From NCBI RefSeq assembly GCF_900241005.1, contig NZ_OEST01000004.1:310001-374000 (forward strand): DNA of 64,000 nt, given 5' to 3'. Shown one piece after another: positions 1 to 9,057 of this stretch. The stretch is from Bacteroides cutis (GTDB taxonomy: Bacteria; Bacteroidota; Bacteroidia; Bacteroidales; Bacteroidaceae). Every line of letters starts with the position of its first letter. Position 1 is the first letter of the stretch. The position numbers and the translations under genes were made by a program. The notes beneath the pieces are model-generated. The model saw nothing but the letters and a program-made list of their open reading frames with translations, was not told where the DNA came from and ran no database searches.

Positions 1-1
1 T

Positions 2-400
2 TCGGGTACGGCTAAATTGTATAAATCGGAAGGAATACCCTCCATTGTCGTTGCCGAAGAAAACTATGGTGAAGGTTCCAGCCGTGAACATGCTGCCATG
101 GAGCCGCGTTTCCTTAATGTGCGCGTTATTCTCGCAAAGAGTTTTGCCCGCATCCACGAAACGAACTTGAAGAAACAAGGTATGTTGGCACTGACTTTTG
201 TTGACAAAGCCGATTACGATAAAATTCAGGAGCATGATTTACTTTCCGTTATTGGTTTGAGGGATTTTGCTCCGGGACGTAATCTGAAAGTTGTTCTTTA
301 CCATGAAGACGGAACTAAGGAGGATTTTGAGGTACAACATACTTATAACGAACAGCAGATAAACTGGTTCCGCGCCGGTTCTGCATTAAACGCACGATAG
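2..400 (+). CDS. acnA: Aconitate hydratase, C-terminal part (5' end outside window)
   Basis: This is the last 132 codons of an aconitase, which isomerises citrate to isocitrate in the cytoplasm using a 4Fe-4S cluster. The reading frame is open from base 2, so the gene is cut by the window edge. The visible part is the swivelling C-terminal domain. It holds the substrate-binding loop [16 protein letters not shown], whose Ser-Arg pair contacts the substrate carboxylates, and the typical late segment on keeping activity after [13 protein letters not shown]. The three cluster-ligating cysteines lie upstream, outside the window. The icd start codon follows the stop after three bases and gltA comes next, so the three genes form one TCA operon that leads from oxaloacetate to 2-oxoglutarate. 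Confidence 0.93.
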   Translation, partial: SGTAKLYKSEGIPSIVVAEENYGEGSSREHAAMEPRFLNVRVILAKSFARIHETNLKKQGMLALTFVDKADYDKIQEHDLLSVIGLRDFAPGRNLKVVLYHEDGTKEDFEVQHTYNEQQINWFRAGSALNAR

Positions 401-403
401 AAA

Positions 404-1561
404 ATGGAAAAAATAACCGTACCTTTTATAATGGGCGATGGAGTGGGAACTGAGGTAACCCCTTCCATGCAAGCTATAGTGAATGCCGCCATCAGGAGAG
501 CTTATGGTGACGGACGTGGTATCGAGTGGAAAGAAGTCTTGGCAGGTGAACGTGCGTTCCGTGAAATGGGGACGTGGTTGCCAGACGAGACGTTGGAGGC
601 TTTCCGTAAATATAAAGTGGGTATCAAAGGTCCGTTGACAACTCCTGTAGGTGGTGGTATTCGTTCTTTGAACGTAATGTTACGCCAGACACTAGATCTA
701 TACGTTTGCCTGCGTCCCATACGTTGGTACAAAGGAGTGATTTCTCCGGTGAAGGAGCCACAGAAAGTGAATATGTACGTATTTCGTGAAAACACCGAAG
801 ATATCTATTCCGGTATCGAGTGGGAAGCCGGAACGCCTGAAGCAGAGAAGTTCTACCATTTTTTGCATGATGAAATGGGAGTGACAAAAGTACGTTTCCC
901 CGAAACAGCCTCATTCGGTGTGAAACCTGTTTCTAAAGAAGGGACGGAACGGCTGGTACGTGCGGCATGTCGGTACGCACTCGACAATCATCTGCCGTCA
1001 GTGACGTTGGTACACAAGGGAAACATTATGAAATTCACCGAAGGTGGTTTCAAGAAGTGGGGGTATGAATTGGCAGAACGTGAGTTCGGTAAGGAGATAA
1101 CTGAGGGACGTTTGCTTATCAAAGATTGTATTGCTGATGCTTTCCTGCAAAATACGCTGTTGGTTCCCGAAAAATATTCCGTTGTCGCTACCTTAAATTT
1201 GAACGGTGATTACATTTCCGATCAATTGGCGGCTATGGTAGGAGGTATCGGTATTGCTCCCGGGGCTAATATCAACTACAAAACAGGACACGCTATCTTT
1301 GAAGCTACTCATGGTACTGCTCCTGATATAGCGGGAAAAGATATTGTAAATCCATGTTCCATCATTCTTTCTGCCGTGATGATGCTTGAATATTTTGGTT
1401 GGAAAAAGTCTGCCTCCCTGATAGAAAAGGCTTTGGAAAAGAGTTTTATGGAAGGACGTGCCACTGCCGACCTTGCCCGTTTCATGCCTGGTGGTGTATC
1501 TATGTCTACGTCGAACTTTACACGGGAGGTTGTGGAAAGAATTGAAAGAGAGAAAGAATGA
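404..1561 (+). CDS. icd: Isocitrate dehydrogenase (probably NADP-dependent)
   Basis: This 385-residue cytoplasmic enzyme oxidatively decarboxylates isocitrate to 2-oxoglutarate, the carbon skeleton for glutamate. The N-terminal start [14 protein letters not shown] is typical of the isocitrate/isopropylmalate dehydrogenase fold. The substrate loop SLNVMLRQ (Ser88, Asn90, Arg94) matches the loop that holds the regulatory serine in E. coli Icd. [13 protein letters not shown] follows at about residues 125-137, and [12 protein letters not shown] near residue 305 is the cofactor-binding part. The cofactor preference is not proven from these motifs. The ATG lies three bases after the acnA stop, so translational coupling is likely. 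Confidence 0.93.
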   Translation: MEKITVPFIMGDGVGTEVTPSMQAIVNAAIRRAYGDGRGIEWKEVLAGERAFREMGTWLPDETLEAFRKYKVGIKGPLTTPVGGGIRSLNVMLRQTLDLYVCLRPIRWYKGVISPVKEPQKVNMYVFRENTEDIYSGIEWEAGTPEAEKFYHFLHDEMGVTKVRFPETASFGVKPVSKEGTERLVRAACRYALDNHLPSVTLVHKGNIMKFTEGGFKKWGYELAEREFGKEITEGRLLIKDCIADAFLQNTLLVPEKYSVVATLNLNGDYISDQLAAMVGGIGIAPGANINYKTGHAIFEATHGTAPDIAGKDIVNPCSIILSAVMMLEYFGWKKSASLIEKALEKSFMEGRATADLARFMPGGVSMSTSNFTREVVERIEREKE

Positions 1562-1597
1562 TGTATGATTTACGATATATGAAAACTGAATAATGTC

Positions 1598-2941
1598 ATG
1601 AAGAAGGAGTATTTGATTTATAAACTTTCGGAGGACTTGAAAGAAGCCACCCGAATTGAAAACGAACTGTTCAAGAAGTTTGACGTGAAACGTGGATTGC
1701 GTAACGAAGATGGAACCGGTGTATTGGTCGGTCTGACCAAGATTGGCAATGTGGTAGGATACGAACGTATTCCCGGAGGAGGCTTGAAGCCTATTCCTGG
1801 AAAACTGTTTTATCGTGGTTATGATTTGGAAGATCTGGCACATGCGGTTATTAAAGAAAAACGTTTTGGTTTTGAAGAAGTGGCATATCTGTTGCTTTCA
1901 GGTAGGTTACCTGATAAGGAAGAGTTGAACTCTTTCTGTGAACTCATCAACGACAATATGCCGTTGGAACAAAAGACAAAGATGAATATCATTGAGCTGG
2001 AAGGAAACAATATTATGAATATCTTGGCACGTAGCGTACTAGAGATGTATCGTTTTGATCCGCAGGCTGATGATACTTCCCGTGATAATCTGATGCGACA
2101 AAGTATCGAACTGATATCGCAGTTCCCTACTATTATTGCATATGCCTATAACATGCTTCGCCATGCCACTCATGGTCGTTCTTTGCATATCCGTCATCCG
2201 CAGGAAAAACTGTCTATTGCCGAGAACTTCCTATATATGTTGAAAAAAGATTATACAGAGTTGGATGCTCGTACTCTCGATTTGCTACTGGTACTTCAAG
2301 CTGAACATGGTGGCGGTAATAATTCAACTTTCACCGTACGTGTCACATCTTCTACAGGGACAGATACCTATTCGGCCATTGCTGCAGGGATCGGTTCTTT
2401 GAAAGGTCCGCTTCATGGTGGTGCTAATATTCAGGTAGCTGATATGTTCCATCATTTACAAGAGAATATTCAGGATTGGACGAATGTGGATGAAATTGAT
2501 ACTTACTTTACCCGTATGCTGAATAAAGAAGTTTACAACAAGACTGGATTGATTTATGGTATCGGTCACGCAGTGTATACTATTTCTGATCCGCGTGCCG
2601 TTCTGCTGAAAGAATTAGCTCGTGACTTGGCTCGTGAAAAAGGTAAAGAACGAGAGTTTGCATTCCTTGAGTTACTGGAAGAACGTGCTATCTCTACTTT
2701 CGGCCGTATCAAGAATAACGGGAAAACGGTTTCAAGTAATATTGATTTCTATTCGGGTTTTGTGTACGAGATGATTGGATTACCACAGGAAATATTTACT
2801 CCACTGTTTGCCATGGCACGTATTGTCGGTTGGTGTGCCCATCGTAACGAAGAACTGAATTTTGAAGGTAAACGTATCATTCGTCCGGCTTATAAGAATA
2901 TACTAGAAGATACGATATATGTACCTATTAACAAACGTTAG
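1598..2941 (+). CDS. gltA: Citrate synthase
   Basis: This enzyme condenses acetyl-CoA with oxaloacetate to give citrate. At 447 residues it is longer than the usual 370-430, because of an N-terminal extension of about 60 residues before the GKLFYRGYDLEDLA segment. The catalytic set is visible: GPLHGGANIQV (first active-site histidine), GIGHAVYTISDPRA (second histidine and a substrate arginine), and NIDFYSGFVYEMIG (catalytic aspartate). It is the third gene of acnA-icd-gltA, 36 bp after icd, and is followed by a hairpin terminator at 2972-3012. The set makes 2-oxoglutarate for glutamate synthesis, while the rest of the cycle in Bacteroides runs mainly reductively. Confidence 0.93.
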   Translation: MKKEYLIYKLSEDLKEATRIENELFKKFDVKRGLRNEDGTGVLVGLTKIGNVVGYERIPGGGLKPIPGKLFYRGYDLEDLAHAVIKEKRFGFEEVAYLLLSGRLPDKEELNSFCELINDNMPLEQKTKMNIIELEGNNIMNILARSVLEMYRFDPQADDTSRDNLMRQSIELISQFPTIIAYAYNMLRHATHGRSLHIRHPQEKLSIAENFLYMLKKDYTELDARTLDLLLVLQAEHGGGNNSTFTVRVTSSTGTDTYSAIAAGIGSLKGPLHGGANIQVADMFHHLQENIQDWTNVDEIDTYFTRMLNKEVYNKTGLIYGIGHAVYTISDPRAVLLKELARDLAREKGKEREFAFLELLEERAISTFGRIKNNGKTVSSNIDFYSGFVYEMIGLPQEIFTPLFAMARIVGWCAHRNEELNFEGKRIIRPAYKNILEDTIYVPINKR

Positions 2942-2971
2942 TCGTTTGAAGTAAAATAATGGAGCTTATAG

Positions 2972-3012
2972 GGGATGCTACCAGGTTTAATAAACCGGAA
3001 GTATCCCTTTTC
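2972..3012 (+). terminator. Terminator after acnA-icd-gltA
   Basis: An imperfect hairpin pairs GGGATGCT (2972-2979) with AGTATCCC, which ends at 3007, with one G-U pair. An inner stem GGTTT/AAACC closes an AAT loop. A T-rich tract (TTTTCTTT) follows. It ends the TCA operon and separates it from the steroid cassette. Confidence 0.6.
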
Positions 3013-3070
3013 TTTGGATATTTTCTTCCCAGATAAGATGAAAAATGTTTTAATAATCTTTGGAAAACGA

Positions 3071-3100
3071 TTTGAGTATTGTAAGTTTTTTCTATATTTG
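3071..3100 (+). promoter_or_regulatory. Bacteroides-type promoter of the steroid cassette
   Basis: TTTG at 3071-3074 and TATATTTG at 3093-3100 are separated by 18 bp. They fit the Bacteroides primary-sigma consensus (TTTG, then TAnnTTTG after about 19-21 bp). Transcription would begin about 3106, roughly 15 bp before the start codon at 3121. The three genes therefore have their own promoter. Confidence 0.6.
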
Positions 3101-3120
3101 CTGTATTTAAATGAAAGAAT

Positions 3121-3891
3121 ATGAGCCGGGGAGATTTTCAGGCCTTTTTATGGGTAATGAGTGTGATAGCTCTTTTTGTCTTTATTGCACTCTATTTTAT
3201 AAAAGCGGGGTATGGGATATTTCGAACAGCTTCGTGGGGAGCATCTATTAATAATAAATTGGCTTGGGTATTGATGGAAGCTCCGGTCTTTTTTGTGATG
3301 TCGGCTCTTTGGATATATAGCGGGATAGGGGTGACGATACCACAATTTATTTTCCTGTTATTATTTCTGCTTCATTATTTTCAACGTTCTTTTATTTTTC
3401 CATTGCTATTAAAAGGAAAGTCTCGTATGCCGATTGCTATCATGGCGATGGGGATTGTATTCAATCTTCTGAATGGGATTATGCAAGCTGGTGGAATATT
3501 CTATTTCCCGATAAGTAAACTGTATGGGGATGGTTGGTATTATTTCCTTTCTCCATGGGCTATTGGAGGGCTTTTGCTGTTTTTTATAGGAATGGGAATA
3601 AATCTACATTCCGATTATGTGATACGTCATCTGCGTAAACCCGGTGATACAAAACATTACCTTCCGGGTAAAGGACTTTATCGATATGTCACTTCCGCCA
3701 ATTATTTGGGTGAGTTGATAGAATGGATAGGGTTTGCAATATTGGTTGCTTCTCCGGCTGCATGGGTTTTTGTGTGGTGGACATTCGCCAATTTGGTACC
3801 TCGTGCTGATGCTATTTATAAACATTACCGTGAAGAGTTTGGTAATGAGGCTGTAGGGAAAAGAAAACGTATTATACCCTTTATATATTAA
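3121..3891 (+). CDS. Steroid 5-alpha-reductase family protein (5AR)
   Basis: This is a 256-residue polytopic membrane protein with 6-7 hydrophobic segments, the size of mammalian SRD5A1/2. The resemblance to human SRD5A2 is strong in the cofactor half: GMGINLHSDYVIRHLRKPGD, YVTSANYLGELIEWIGFA and the C-terminal RKRIIPFIY all have direct counterparts. The two residues needed for 4-ene-3-keto reduction in SRD5A2, Glu57 and Tyr91, correspond to Glu53 (in WVLMEAPVFF) and Tyr86 (in LLHYFQRSF). The expected reaction is NADPH-dependent reduction of a delta-4,3-ketosteroid to the 5-alpha (allo) product. It is followed within 13 bp by a flavin reductase and then an SDR. Gut Bacteroidales clusters of this composition are known to convert 3-oxo-delta4 bile acids to allo and isoallo products. 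The native substrate here is inferred. Confidence 0.88.
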   Translation: MSRGDFQAFLWVMSVIALFVFIALYFIKAGYGIFRTASWGASINNKLAWVLMEAPVFFVMSALWIYSGIGVTIPQFIFLLLFLLHYFQRSFIFPLLLKGKSRMPIAIMAMGIVFNLLNGIMQAGGIFYFPISKLYGDGWYYFLSPWAIGGLLLFFIGMGINLHSDYVIRHLRKPGDTKHYLPGKGLYRYVTSANYLGELIEWIGFAILVASPAAWVFVWWTFANLVPRADAIYKHYREEFGNEAVGKRKRIIPFIY

Positions 3892-3904
3892 AAAATAAGG
3901 AATA

Positions 3905-5131
3905 ATGAAAAGCTCAAAGTTATTTACACCTGTTACTTTCGGACCATTGACTTTGCGTAATCGTACTATTCGTTCGGCTGCCTTTGAGAGTATGTGCCCG
4001 GGTAATGTTCCGTCTGATATGTTGCTTAATTATCATCGTTCGGTGGCGGCAGGTGGTATTGGCATGACTACTGTTGCCTATGCTGCTGTTACACAAAGTG
4101 GACTTTCTTTTGATCGTCAGTTATGGATGCGTCCTGAGATTGTTCCTGGGCTTCGCAGGCTGACTGATGCCATTCATGCGGAGGGAGCGGCAGCAGGTAT
4201 TCAGTTGGGACATTGTGGTAATATGTCTCACAAAAGTATATGTGGTTGTACACCGGTGGGAGCTAGCGGTGGTTTCAATCTTTATTCTCCAACGTTTGTG
4301 CGTGGACTACGTGCGGATGAACTACCTGAAATGGCGCGTGCGTATGGTCGTTCGGTAAATCTGGCACGTGAAGCTGGTTTTAATTCTGTAGAAATTCATG
4401 CCGGACATGGATATCTTATCAGCCAGTTTCTTTCACCTGCCACCAATCATCGGAAAGATGAGTTCGGTGGTTCATTGGAAAATCGCATGCGCTTCATGGA
4501 TATGGTGATGGAAGAGGTGATGAAAGCTGCAGGTAATGACATGGCGATATTGGTAAAGATGAATATGCGTGATGGTTTCCGTGGAGGGATGGAAATTGAT
4601 GAAACTATGCAGGTGGCAAAGCGTCTGGAGCAATCGGGTGTTCATGCGCTGGTATTGAGTGGAGGTTTTGTCAGTAAAGCACCAATGTATGTGATGCGGG
4701 GGGAGATGCCTATTCGTAGTATGACGCATTATATGACTTGCTGGTGGTTGAAGTATGGAGTACGTATGGTAGGTAAATGGATGATACCTGCCGTGCCATT
4801 TAAGGAAGCTTATTTCTTGGAAGATGCCTTGAAGTTCCGTGCGGAGTTGAAGATGCCTTTGATTTATGTAGGTGGTCTGGTATCCCGTGACAAGATAGAT
4901 GAGGTGTTGGATGACGGCTTTGAGGCAGTACAAATGGGGCGCGCGTTGCTTAATGAACCGGGATTTGTCAATCGTATGCGCGAAGAGGAAAATGCGCGTT
5001 GTAATTGCAGGCACAGCAATTATTGTATTGCACGGATGTATTCTATTGAGATGGCCTGTCATCAACATCTGAATGAGAAACTTCCTGCCTGTCTTAAGAA
5101 GGAAATAGAGAGAATAGAAGCGAAAGGCTGA
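3905..5131 (+). CDS. NADH:flavin oxidoreductase (OYE family), candidate steroid 5-beta-reductase (5BR)
   Basis: This 408-residue enzyme is a TIM-barrel flavoprotein. LFTPVTFGPLTLRNR at the N-terminus and EIHAGHGYLISQFLSP...NHRKDEFGGSLENRMRF near residues 161-198 are classic for Old Yellow Enzyme relatives. VGGLVSRD and AVQMGRALLNEPGF form the FMN phosphate site. BaiCD and FadH have about 640-670 residues with a C-terminal NAD(P)H domain; that domain is absent here. A shortened cysteine cluster remains at the end (Cys366, Cys368, Cys374, Cys385) with Ser371 at one expected cysteine position. The position between a 5-alpha-reductase and an SDR suggests reduction of the delta-4 double bond to the 5-beta product. 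A general ene-reductase role is the alternative. Confidence 0.78.
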   Translation: MKSSKLFTPVTFGPLTLRNRTIRSAAFESMCPGNVPSDMLLNYHRSVAAGGIGMTTVAYAAVTQSGLSFDRQLWMRPEIVPGLRRLTDAIHAEGAAAGIQLGHCGNMSHKSICGCTPVGASGGFNLYSPTFVRGLRADELPEMARAYGRSVNLAREAGFNSVEIHAGHGYLISQFLSPATNHRKDEFGGSLENRMRFMDMVMEEVMKAAGNDMAILVKMNMRDGFRGGMEIDETMQVAKRLEQSGVHALVLSGGFVSKAPMYVMRGEMPIRSMTHYMTCWWLKYGVRMVGKWMIPAVPFKEAYFLEDALKFRAELKMPLIYVGGLVSRDKIDEVLDDGFEAVQMGRALLNEPGFVNRMREEENARCNCRHSNYCIARMYSIEMACHQHLNEKLPACLKKEIERIEAKG

Positions 5132-5167
5132 TAACTCATTGTTAATTATCAATTATCAATTAAAAAG

Positions 5168-6007
5168 GTGAAACTTGCGATTATAACCGGAGCAGATGGA
5201 GGAATGGGTATGGAAATTACTCGTGCCGTGGCCATAGCTGGTTACCGGATCATTATGGCTTGCCGAAGTTTGCAGGCAGCTGAACCTAAGAGACAATTAC
5301 TGATACGTGAAACGGGAAACTCGTGTATTGAGGTAAAAGAGATAAATCTTGCTTCACTTTCTTCCGTTTCTTCTTTTGCAAATGAAATATTAGAACGGAG
5401 AGAGCCGTTGAGTCTGCTGATGAATAATGCCGGTACTATGGAAACAGAACGTCGTATTACTGAGGATGGACTGGAACAAACAGTAGGCGTAAACTATGTA
5501 GGACCTTATTTATTGACTCGTAAATTGTTGCCGTTGATGGGTGAGGGGAGTCGGATCGTGAATATGGTTTCCTGTACTTATGCTATTGGTAAGATTGACT
5601 TTCCCGATTTCTTTCTACATGGGAAAAAAGGTAGTTTCTGGCGTATACCTATTTATAGTAATACGAAGCTGGCTTTGACATTATTTACTATTGATTTGGC
5701 AAATCGGGTGAAAGACAAGGGGATAATAGTCAATGCTGCGGATCCGGGAATAGTTTCCACTAACATCATAACGATGCATATGTGGTTTGACCCGTTGACT
5801 GATATTTTTTTCCGTCCTTTTATACGGACTCCCAGACAAGGGGCGGCAACTGCTATCAGTCTATTGCTGGATGAAGAGACCGGGAAACGGACAGGAACCC
5901 TAAATGTGAGTTGTCATCCCAAAAAAATATCAGAAAAATATATGCAGCATGTGCAAATGCGCCAGTTGTGGAATGAAACCGAAAGGATAGTAAAAAAATG
6001 GCTATAA
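5168..6007 (+). CDS. Short-chain dehydrogenase/reductase, candidate 3-beta-hydroxysteroid dehydrogenase
   Basis: This is a classical SDR of 279 residues. TGADGGMG at residues 8-15 is the Rossmann glycine motif and NNAG follows near residue 90. The catalytic serine lies in NMVSCTYA, and YSNTK gives the Tyr-x3-Lys pair. The start is GTG at 5168, preceded by AAAAAGG; the frame gives the glycine motif the usual distance from the N-terminus. It lies 36 bp after the flavin reductase, with an AT-rich iterated spacer between them. In the cassette it could interconvert the 3-oxo and 3-hydroxy forms of the steroid. Which face it attacks, and whether bile acids or hormones are substrates, cannot be read from the sequence. 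Confidence 0.75.
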   Translation: MKLAIITGADGGMGMEITRAVAIAGYRIIMACRSLQAAEPKRQLLIRETGNSCIEVKEINLASLSSVSSFANEILERREPLSLLMNNAGTMETERRITEDGLEQTVGVNYVGPYLLTRKLLPLMGEGSRIVNMVSCTYAIGKIDFPDFFLHGKKGSFWRIPIYSNTKLALTLFTIDLANRVKDKGIIVNAADPGIVSTNIITMHMWFDPLTDIFFRPFIRTPRQGAATAISLLLDEETGKRTGTLNVSCHPKKISEKYMQHVQMRQLWNETERIVKKWL

Positions 6008-6020
6008 GAAATTTATTATA

Positions 6021-6074
6021 ATTATACGGACTGGTACAGATGATGGTAGTTATAATCTGTCGGGTCCGTATAAT
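6021..6074. terminator. Hairpin between convergent SDR and pfkA genes
   Basis: ATTATACGGAC (6021-6031) pairs perfectly with GTCCGTATAAT (6064-6074). Nested inside it, ACAGAT pairs with ATCTGT. It sits between two convergent genes and could stop transcription in both directions, although no long T-tract is present on either side. Confidence 0.5.
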
Positions 6075-6088
6075 GTATAGTATATGAA

Positions 6089-7069
6089 TTAGATTGAGAG
6101 TTCTCTCAATACATTTACTAAATCTTTCTTAATGGGCTTGTCATTTTTGATTGCTTTGGTAAAAGGAACGTAAACAACCTCGTCATGTTCAATACCGATC
6201 ATAACATTGCGCTGTCCTTCCATGATGGCATCAATAGCGGCAGCCCCCATACGGCTGGCGAGAATTCGGTCGTGAGCAGTAGGACTTCCTCCACGTTGCA
6301 AGTGACCAAGGATGGTTACGCGTACATCATATTCAGGATATTCGTTCTTTACACGTTCTGCATAGTGCATAGCACCACCTGTCAGTTCACTTTCAGCAAC
6401 GAGTACTATACTACTGTTCTTTGATTTGCGGAAACCATTTTTAATGAATTCTTCCAATTGGTCGACTTCTGTACTAAATTCCGGAATGATAGCTGCCTCT
6501 GCGCCGGAAGCTATGGCACCGTTCAAAGCGAGGAATCCGGCATCACGACCCATTACTTCCACAAAAAACAAACGTTCGTGAGAGGTTGCCGTATCACGGA
6601 TTTTATCTACGGCATCCAGAATTGTATTTAATGCCGTATCATAACCTATTGTAGTATCTGTACCATAAAGATCGTTGTCGATAGTTCCTGGTAGACCGAT
6701 ACAAGGAACATCAAATTCTTGTGCAAAAATACGTGCACCCGATAGAGAGCCGTCACCACCAATGACCACTAGAGCATCTATTCCTTCTTTCTTCATATTA
6801 TCGTATGCTATCTGACGACCTTCGGGAGTTTTAAACTCTTTACAGCGGGCTGTTTTCAGAATAGTACCACCTAATTGGATAATATTACTTACGTTTTGGC
6901 TTTTAAATTCTTTAATTTCACCGGTCACTAGACCTTTGTAACCTCTATATATACCTTTCACTTGTAGTCCGTTGTAAATAGCTGCACGCGTCACTGCGCG
7001 GATGGCAGCGTTCATTCCCGGAGCATCACCTCCGGATGTCAAGATACCGATGCACTTAACTGTTCCCAT
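6089..7069 (-). CDS. pfkA: ATP-dependent 6-phosphofructokinase
   Basis: This 326-residue cytoplasmic glycolytic kinase phosphorylates fructose 6-phosphate. [13 protein letters not shown] at 12-24 binds [13 protein letters not shown] (GGDGS at 104-108) carries the glycine that marks ATP use; pyrophosphate enzymes have GGDDT there. [11 protein letters not shown] near 128-138 contains the catalytic aspartate, and [12 protein letters not shown] binds substrate. Length and motifs fit the homotetrameric bacterial PfkA group. A -7 box at 7099-7106 lies just upstream. It converges on the steroid cassette and shares strand with ispH and cmk. Confidence 0.94.
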   Translation of the reverse strand: MGTVKCIGILTSGGDAPGMNAAIRAVTRAAIYNGLQVKGIYRGYKGLVTGEIKEFKSQNVSNIIQLGGTILKTARCKEFKTPEGRQIAYDNMKKEGIDALVVIGGDGSLSGARIFAQEFDVPCIGLPGTIDNDLYGTDTTIGYDTALNTILDAVDKIRDTATSHERLFFVEVMGRDAGFLALNGAIASGAEAAIIPEFSTEVDQLEEFIKNGFRKSKNSSIVLVAESELTGGAMHYAERVKNEYPEYDVRVTILGHLQRGGSPTAHDRILASRMGAAAIDAIMEGQRNVMIGIEHDEVVYVPFTKAIKNDKPIKKDLVNVLRELSI

Positions 7070-7098
7070 AACAATCTTTTTTATGTTAATAATTGGCG

Positions 7099-7106
7099 CA
7101 AAGATA
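7099..7106 (-). promoter_or_regulatory. Promoter -7 box for pfkA
   Basis: Read on the minus strand this is TATCTTTG, a perfect TAnnTTTG box, about 30 bp upstream of the pfkA start codon. No clear TTTG -33 element is visible at the right distance. Confidence 0.5.
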
Positions 7107-7173
7107 GCAAAAAGCTAAGGCCATGACTAATAAATTACGTTAATTTGCTGTTCCAAAAGGATGACATTTTGGC

Positions 7174-8037
7174 TTAAAGGCGTGATTTGATTGCCTTGAA
7201 TATTTCCTCCATTAACCACTTGGGCGTGGAGGTTGCTCCACATATGCCGATGGAAGCTGCTCCCATAAGCAGATTGTTATCAATTTCTTCGGCACTGTCT
7301 ATAAAATGAGAATTTGGATTGACTGATTGGCATTCGTGGAACAGGATTTTCCCGTTAGAACTCTTTTTACCACTAACGAAAAATATCAGGTCGTGCGAAG
7401 CAGCAAATTTGCGGATATTCGGAATGCGATTGGCTACTTGCCGACAGATTGTGTCGTAATATTCAAAAGTGACATTCGGTGAAATATGCTCTTTAATATA
7501 TTCAACGATTTTTTGAAATTCTTCCAGAGATTTAGTCGTTTGTGAATAAAGACGGATACTTTTGCTGAAGTCCAATTTCTTGGCTTCTTCTAGCTTTTCA
7601 ATGACTATCGCTTTACCAGTAGTTTGTCCTACCAATCCTAGTACTTCAGCGTGACCGTTTTTCCCATATATCACGATTTGCTTATCTTCATTGCTTTCCT
7701 GTGTATACTCCTGTTTGATTTTTTTTTGCAGACGGAGTACAACAGGACAAGTTGCATCGATGATTTCAATGTTATTACGACGGGCAATGTCATAAGTTTC
7801 AGGTGGTTCACCATGAGCACGTAATAGTACTTTAACATCATGTAGATGATTGAATTCGTCATGGTTGATGGTGATAAGCCCCATTTCTTTTAGACGTTCT
7901 ACCTCTCGGCTATTGTGTACAATATCTCCCAAGCAATATAATGTACCATCTTTGGCCAGTTCTTCTTCAGCTTTATTTATCGCAGTGACTACTCCGAAAC
8001 AGAAGCCTGAACCTTCATCTATTTCTACTTTTATCAT
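7174..8037 (-). CDS. ispH: 4-hydroxy-3-methylbut-2-enyl diphosphate reductase
   Basis: This enzyme carries out the last step of the MEP isoprenoid pathway, giving isopentenyl and dimethylallyl diphosphate. The 287-residue protein has the three cluster cysteines in the expected contexts: Cys13 in GSGFCFGV, Cys97 in DATCPVV, and Cys198 in DTICRQVANR. ICGATSTPKWLMEE near the end is the conserved C-terminal loop. RAHGEPP contains the conserved histidine that binds diphosphate. It lies 64 bp downstream of cmk on the same strand, an arrangement common in Bacteroides. Its product feeds the prenyl synthase at 9823 and, later, MenA. Confidence 0.94.
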   Translation of the reverse strand: MIKVEIDEGSGFCFGVVTAINKAEEELAKDGTLYCLGDIVHNSREVERLKEMGLITINHDEFNHLHDVKVLLRAHGEPPETYDIARRNNIEIIDATCPVVLRLQKKIKQEYTQESNEDKQIVIYGKNGHAEVLGLVGQTTGKAIVIEKLEEAKKLDFSKSIRLYSQTTKSLEEFQKIVEYIKEHISPNVTFEYYDTICRQVANRIPNIRKFAASHDLIFFVSGKKSSNGKILFHECQSVNPNSHFIDSAEEIDNNLLMGAASIGICGATSTPKWLMEEIFKAIKSRL

Positions 8038-8101
8038 TTTTCTAGTTGTTGATTTATAGATAATAAATAAGAGCTCAAATTAGGTATAGCTTTTTCCGGC
8101 A

Positions 8102-8791
8102 TTATGCTTTACACACTTTGTTGAATTGTTCTGACAACCATTCTTTTTGTTGGGAAATAGTCATATAGCTATTGTCAAGTAACAGTGCGTCATCTGCTTT
8201 GCGGAGCGGACTTACTTTCCGATTTTGGTCGATATAATCACGTTGTTTTACATTCTCCAGAATTTCATCAAAACTAGTATCTTCTCCTTTAGCCTTCAAT
8301 TCATCATATCGGCGCTGTGCACGTATTTCAGGAGAAGCAGTTACAAAGATTTTCAGTTCTGCATCTGGGAAGACAGTAGTACCGATATCGCGGCCGTCCA
8401 TTACGATGCCTTTGGCCTTACCCATTTCCTGTTGTTGCGCTACCATCGCTTCACGTACAAAACTCAAAGCGGCAATAGAACTTACATGAGAAGAAACGTC
8501 CATTGTACGAATTTTGTTTTCTACATTTTTTCCATTAAGATAGGTGTCTGGACGTCCTGTCTCCGAATTCAGATGGAAAGAAATATGAATATCGTTGATG
8601 TGTTTCTCTAGTCTTTTTGTATCAATTTTATCATTCTGGAAAATGCTATTTTCTATGCTATATAAGGTAACTGCACGATACATAGCACCACTATCTATAT
8701 ATATGTATCCAATTTCACGTGCAAGGTCTTTTGCCATAGTACTTTTCCCACATGAGGAAAAACCATCGATTGCAATTGTTATCTTTTTCAT
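8102..8791 (-). CDS. cmk: Cytidylate kinase
   Basis: This 229-residue P-loop kinase phosphorylates CMP and dCMP to the diphosphates. [19 protein letters not shown] at the N-terminus contains the Walker A loop (GFSSCGKST, 9-17). [14 protein letters not shown] is the hallmark CMP-binding segment, and [20 protein letters not shown] near residue 140 is the signature of the family. [17 protein letters not shown] towards the end is the adenine-proximal region. The length is standard. A -7 box lies about 80 bp upstream, and ispH is co-directional and probably co-transcribed. Confidence 0.94.
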   Translation of the reverse strand: MKKITIAIDGFSSCGKSTMAKDLAREIGYIYIDSGAMYRAVTLYSIENSIFQNDKIDTKRLEKHINDIHISFHLNSETGRPDTYLNGKNVENKIRTMDVSSHVSSIAALSFVREAMVAQQQEMGKAKGIVMDGRDIGTTVFPDAELKIFVTASPEIRAQRRYDELKAKGEDTSFDEILENVKQRDYIDQNRKVSPLRKADDALLLDNSYMTISQQKEWLSEQFNKVCKA

Positions 8792-8871
8792 TTGAAATGA
8801 TTTTATACTTTAATTTTATGAATTAGCTCTCTCTATAGAGGATTTTTCAATAATTCATTTAAAATTCTTGC

Positions 8872-8879
8872 CAAAGATA
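8872..8879 (-). promoter_or_regulatory. Promoter -7 box for cmk-ispH
   Basis: The minus strand reads TATCTTTG here, a perfect TAnnTTTG box, 80 bp upstream of the cmk start. No obvious -33 element was found. Confidence 0.45.
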
Positions 8880-9014
8880 CGGTATTTTTAAAATATCTCG
8901 TTACATTTGTGGCATAAAAGCATGTATACGCTTTTGAAGAATTAAAAAAACGAAAATGTATTGCTTATTGTGTAAAAAAACACATCTAAGCAAAAACAAT
9001 CGTGGGAAAAGTGC

Positions 9015-9022
9015 TATATTTG
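9015..9022 (+). promoter_or_regulatory. Promoter -7 box for tonB
   Basis: TATATTTG matches TAnnTTTG exactly, 35 bp before the tonB start codon. The -33 element is weak. The 266-bp region between cmk and tonB carries this box and the divergent cmk box and has no other gene. Confidence 0.5.
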
Positions 9023-9057
9023 TCCCAATGAGAAACACTAAAATTATATTATAAATT

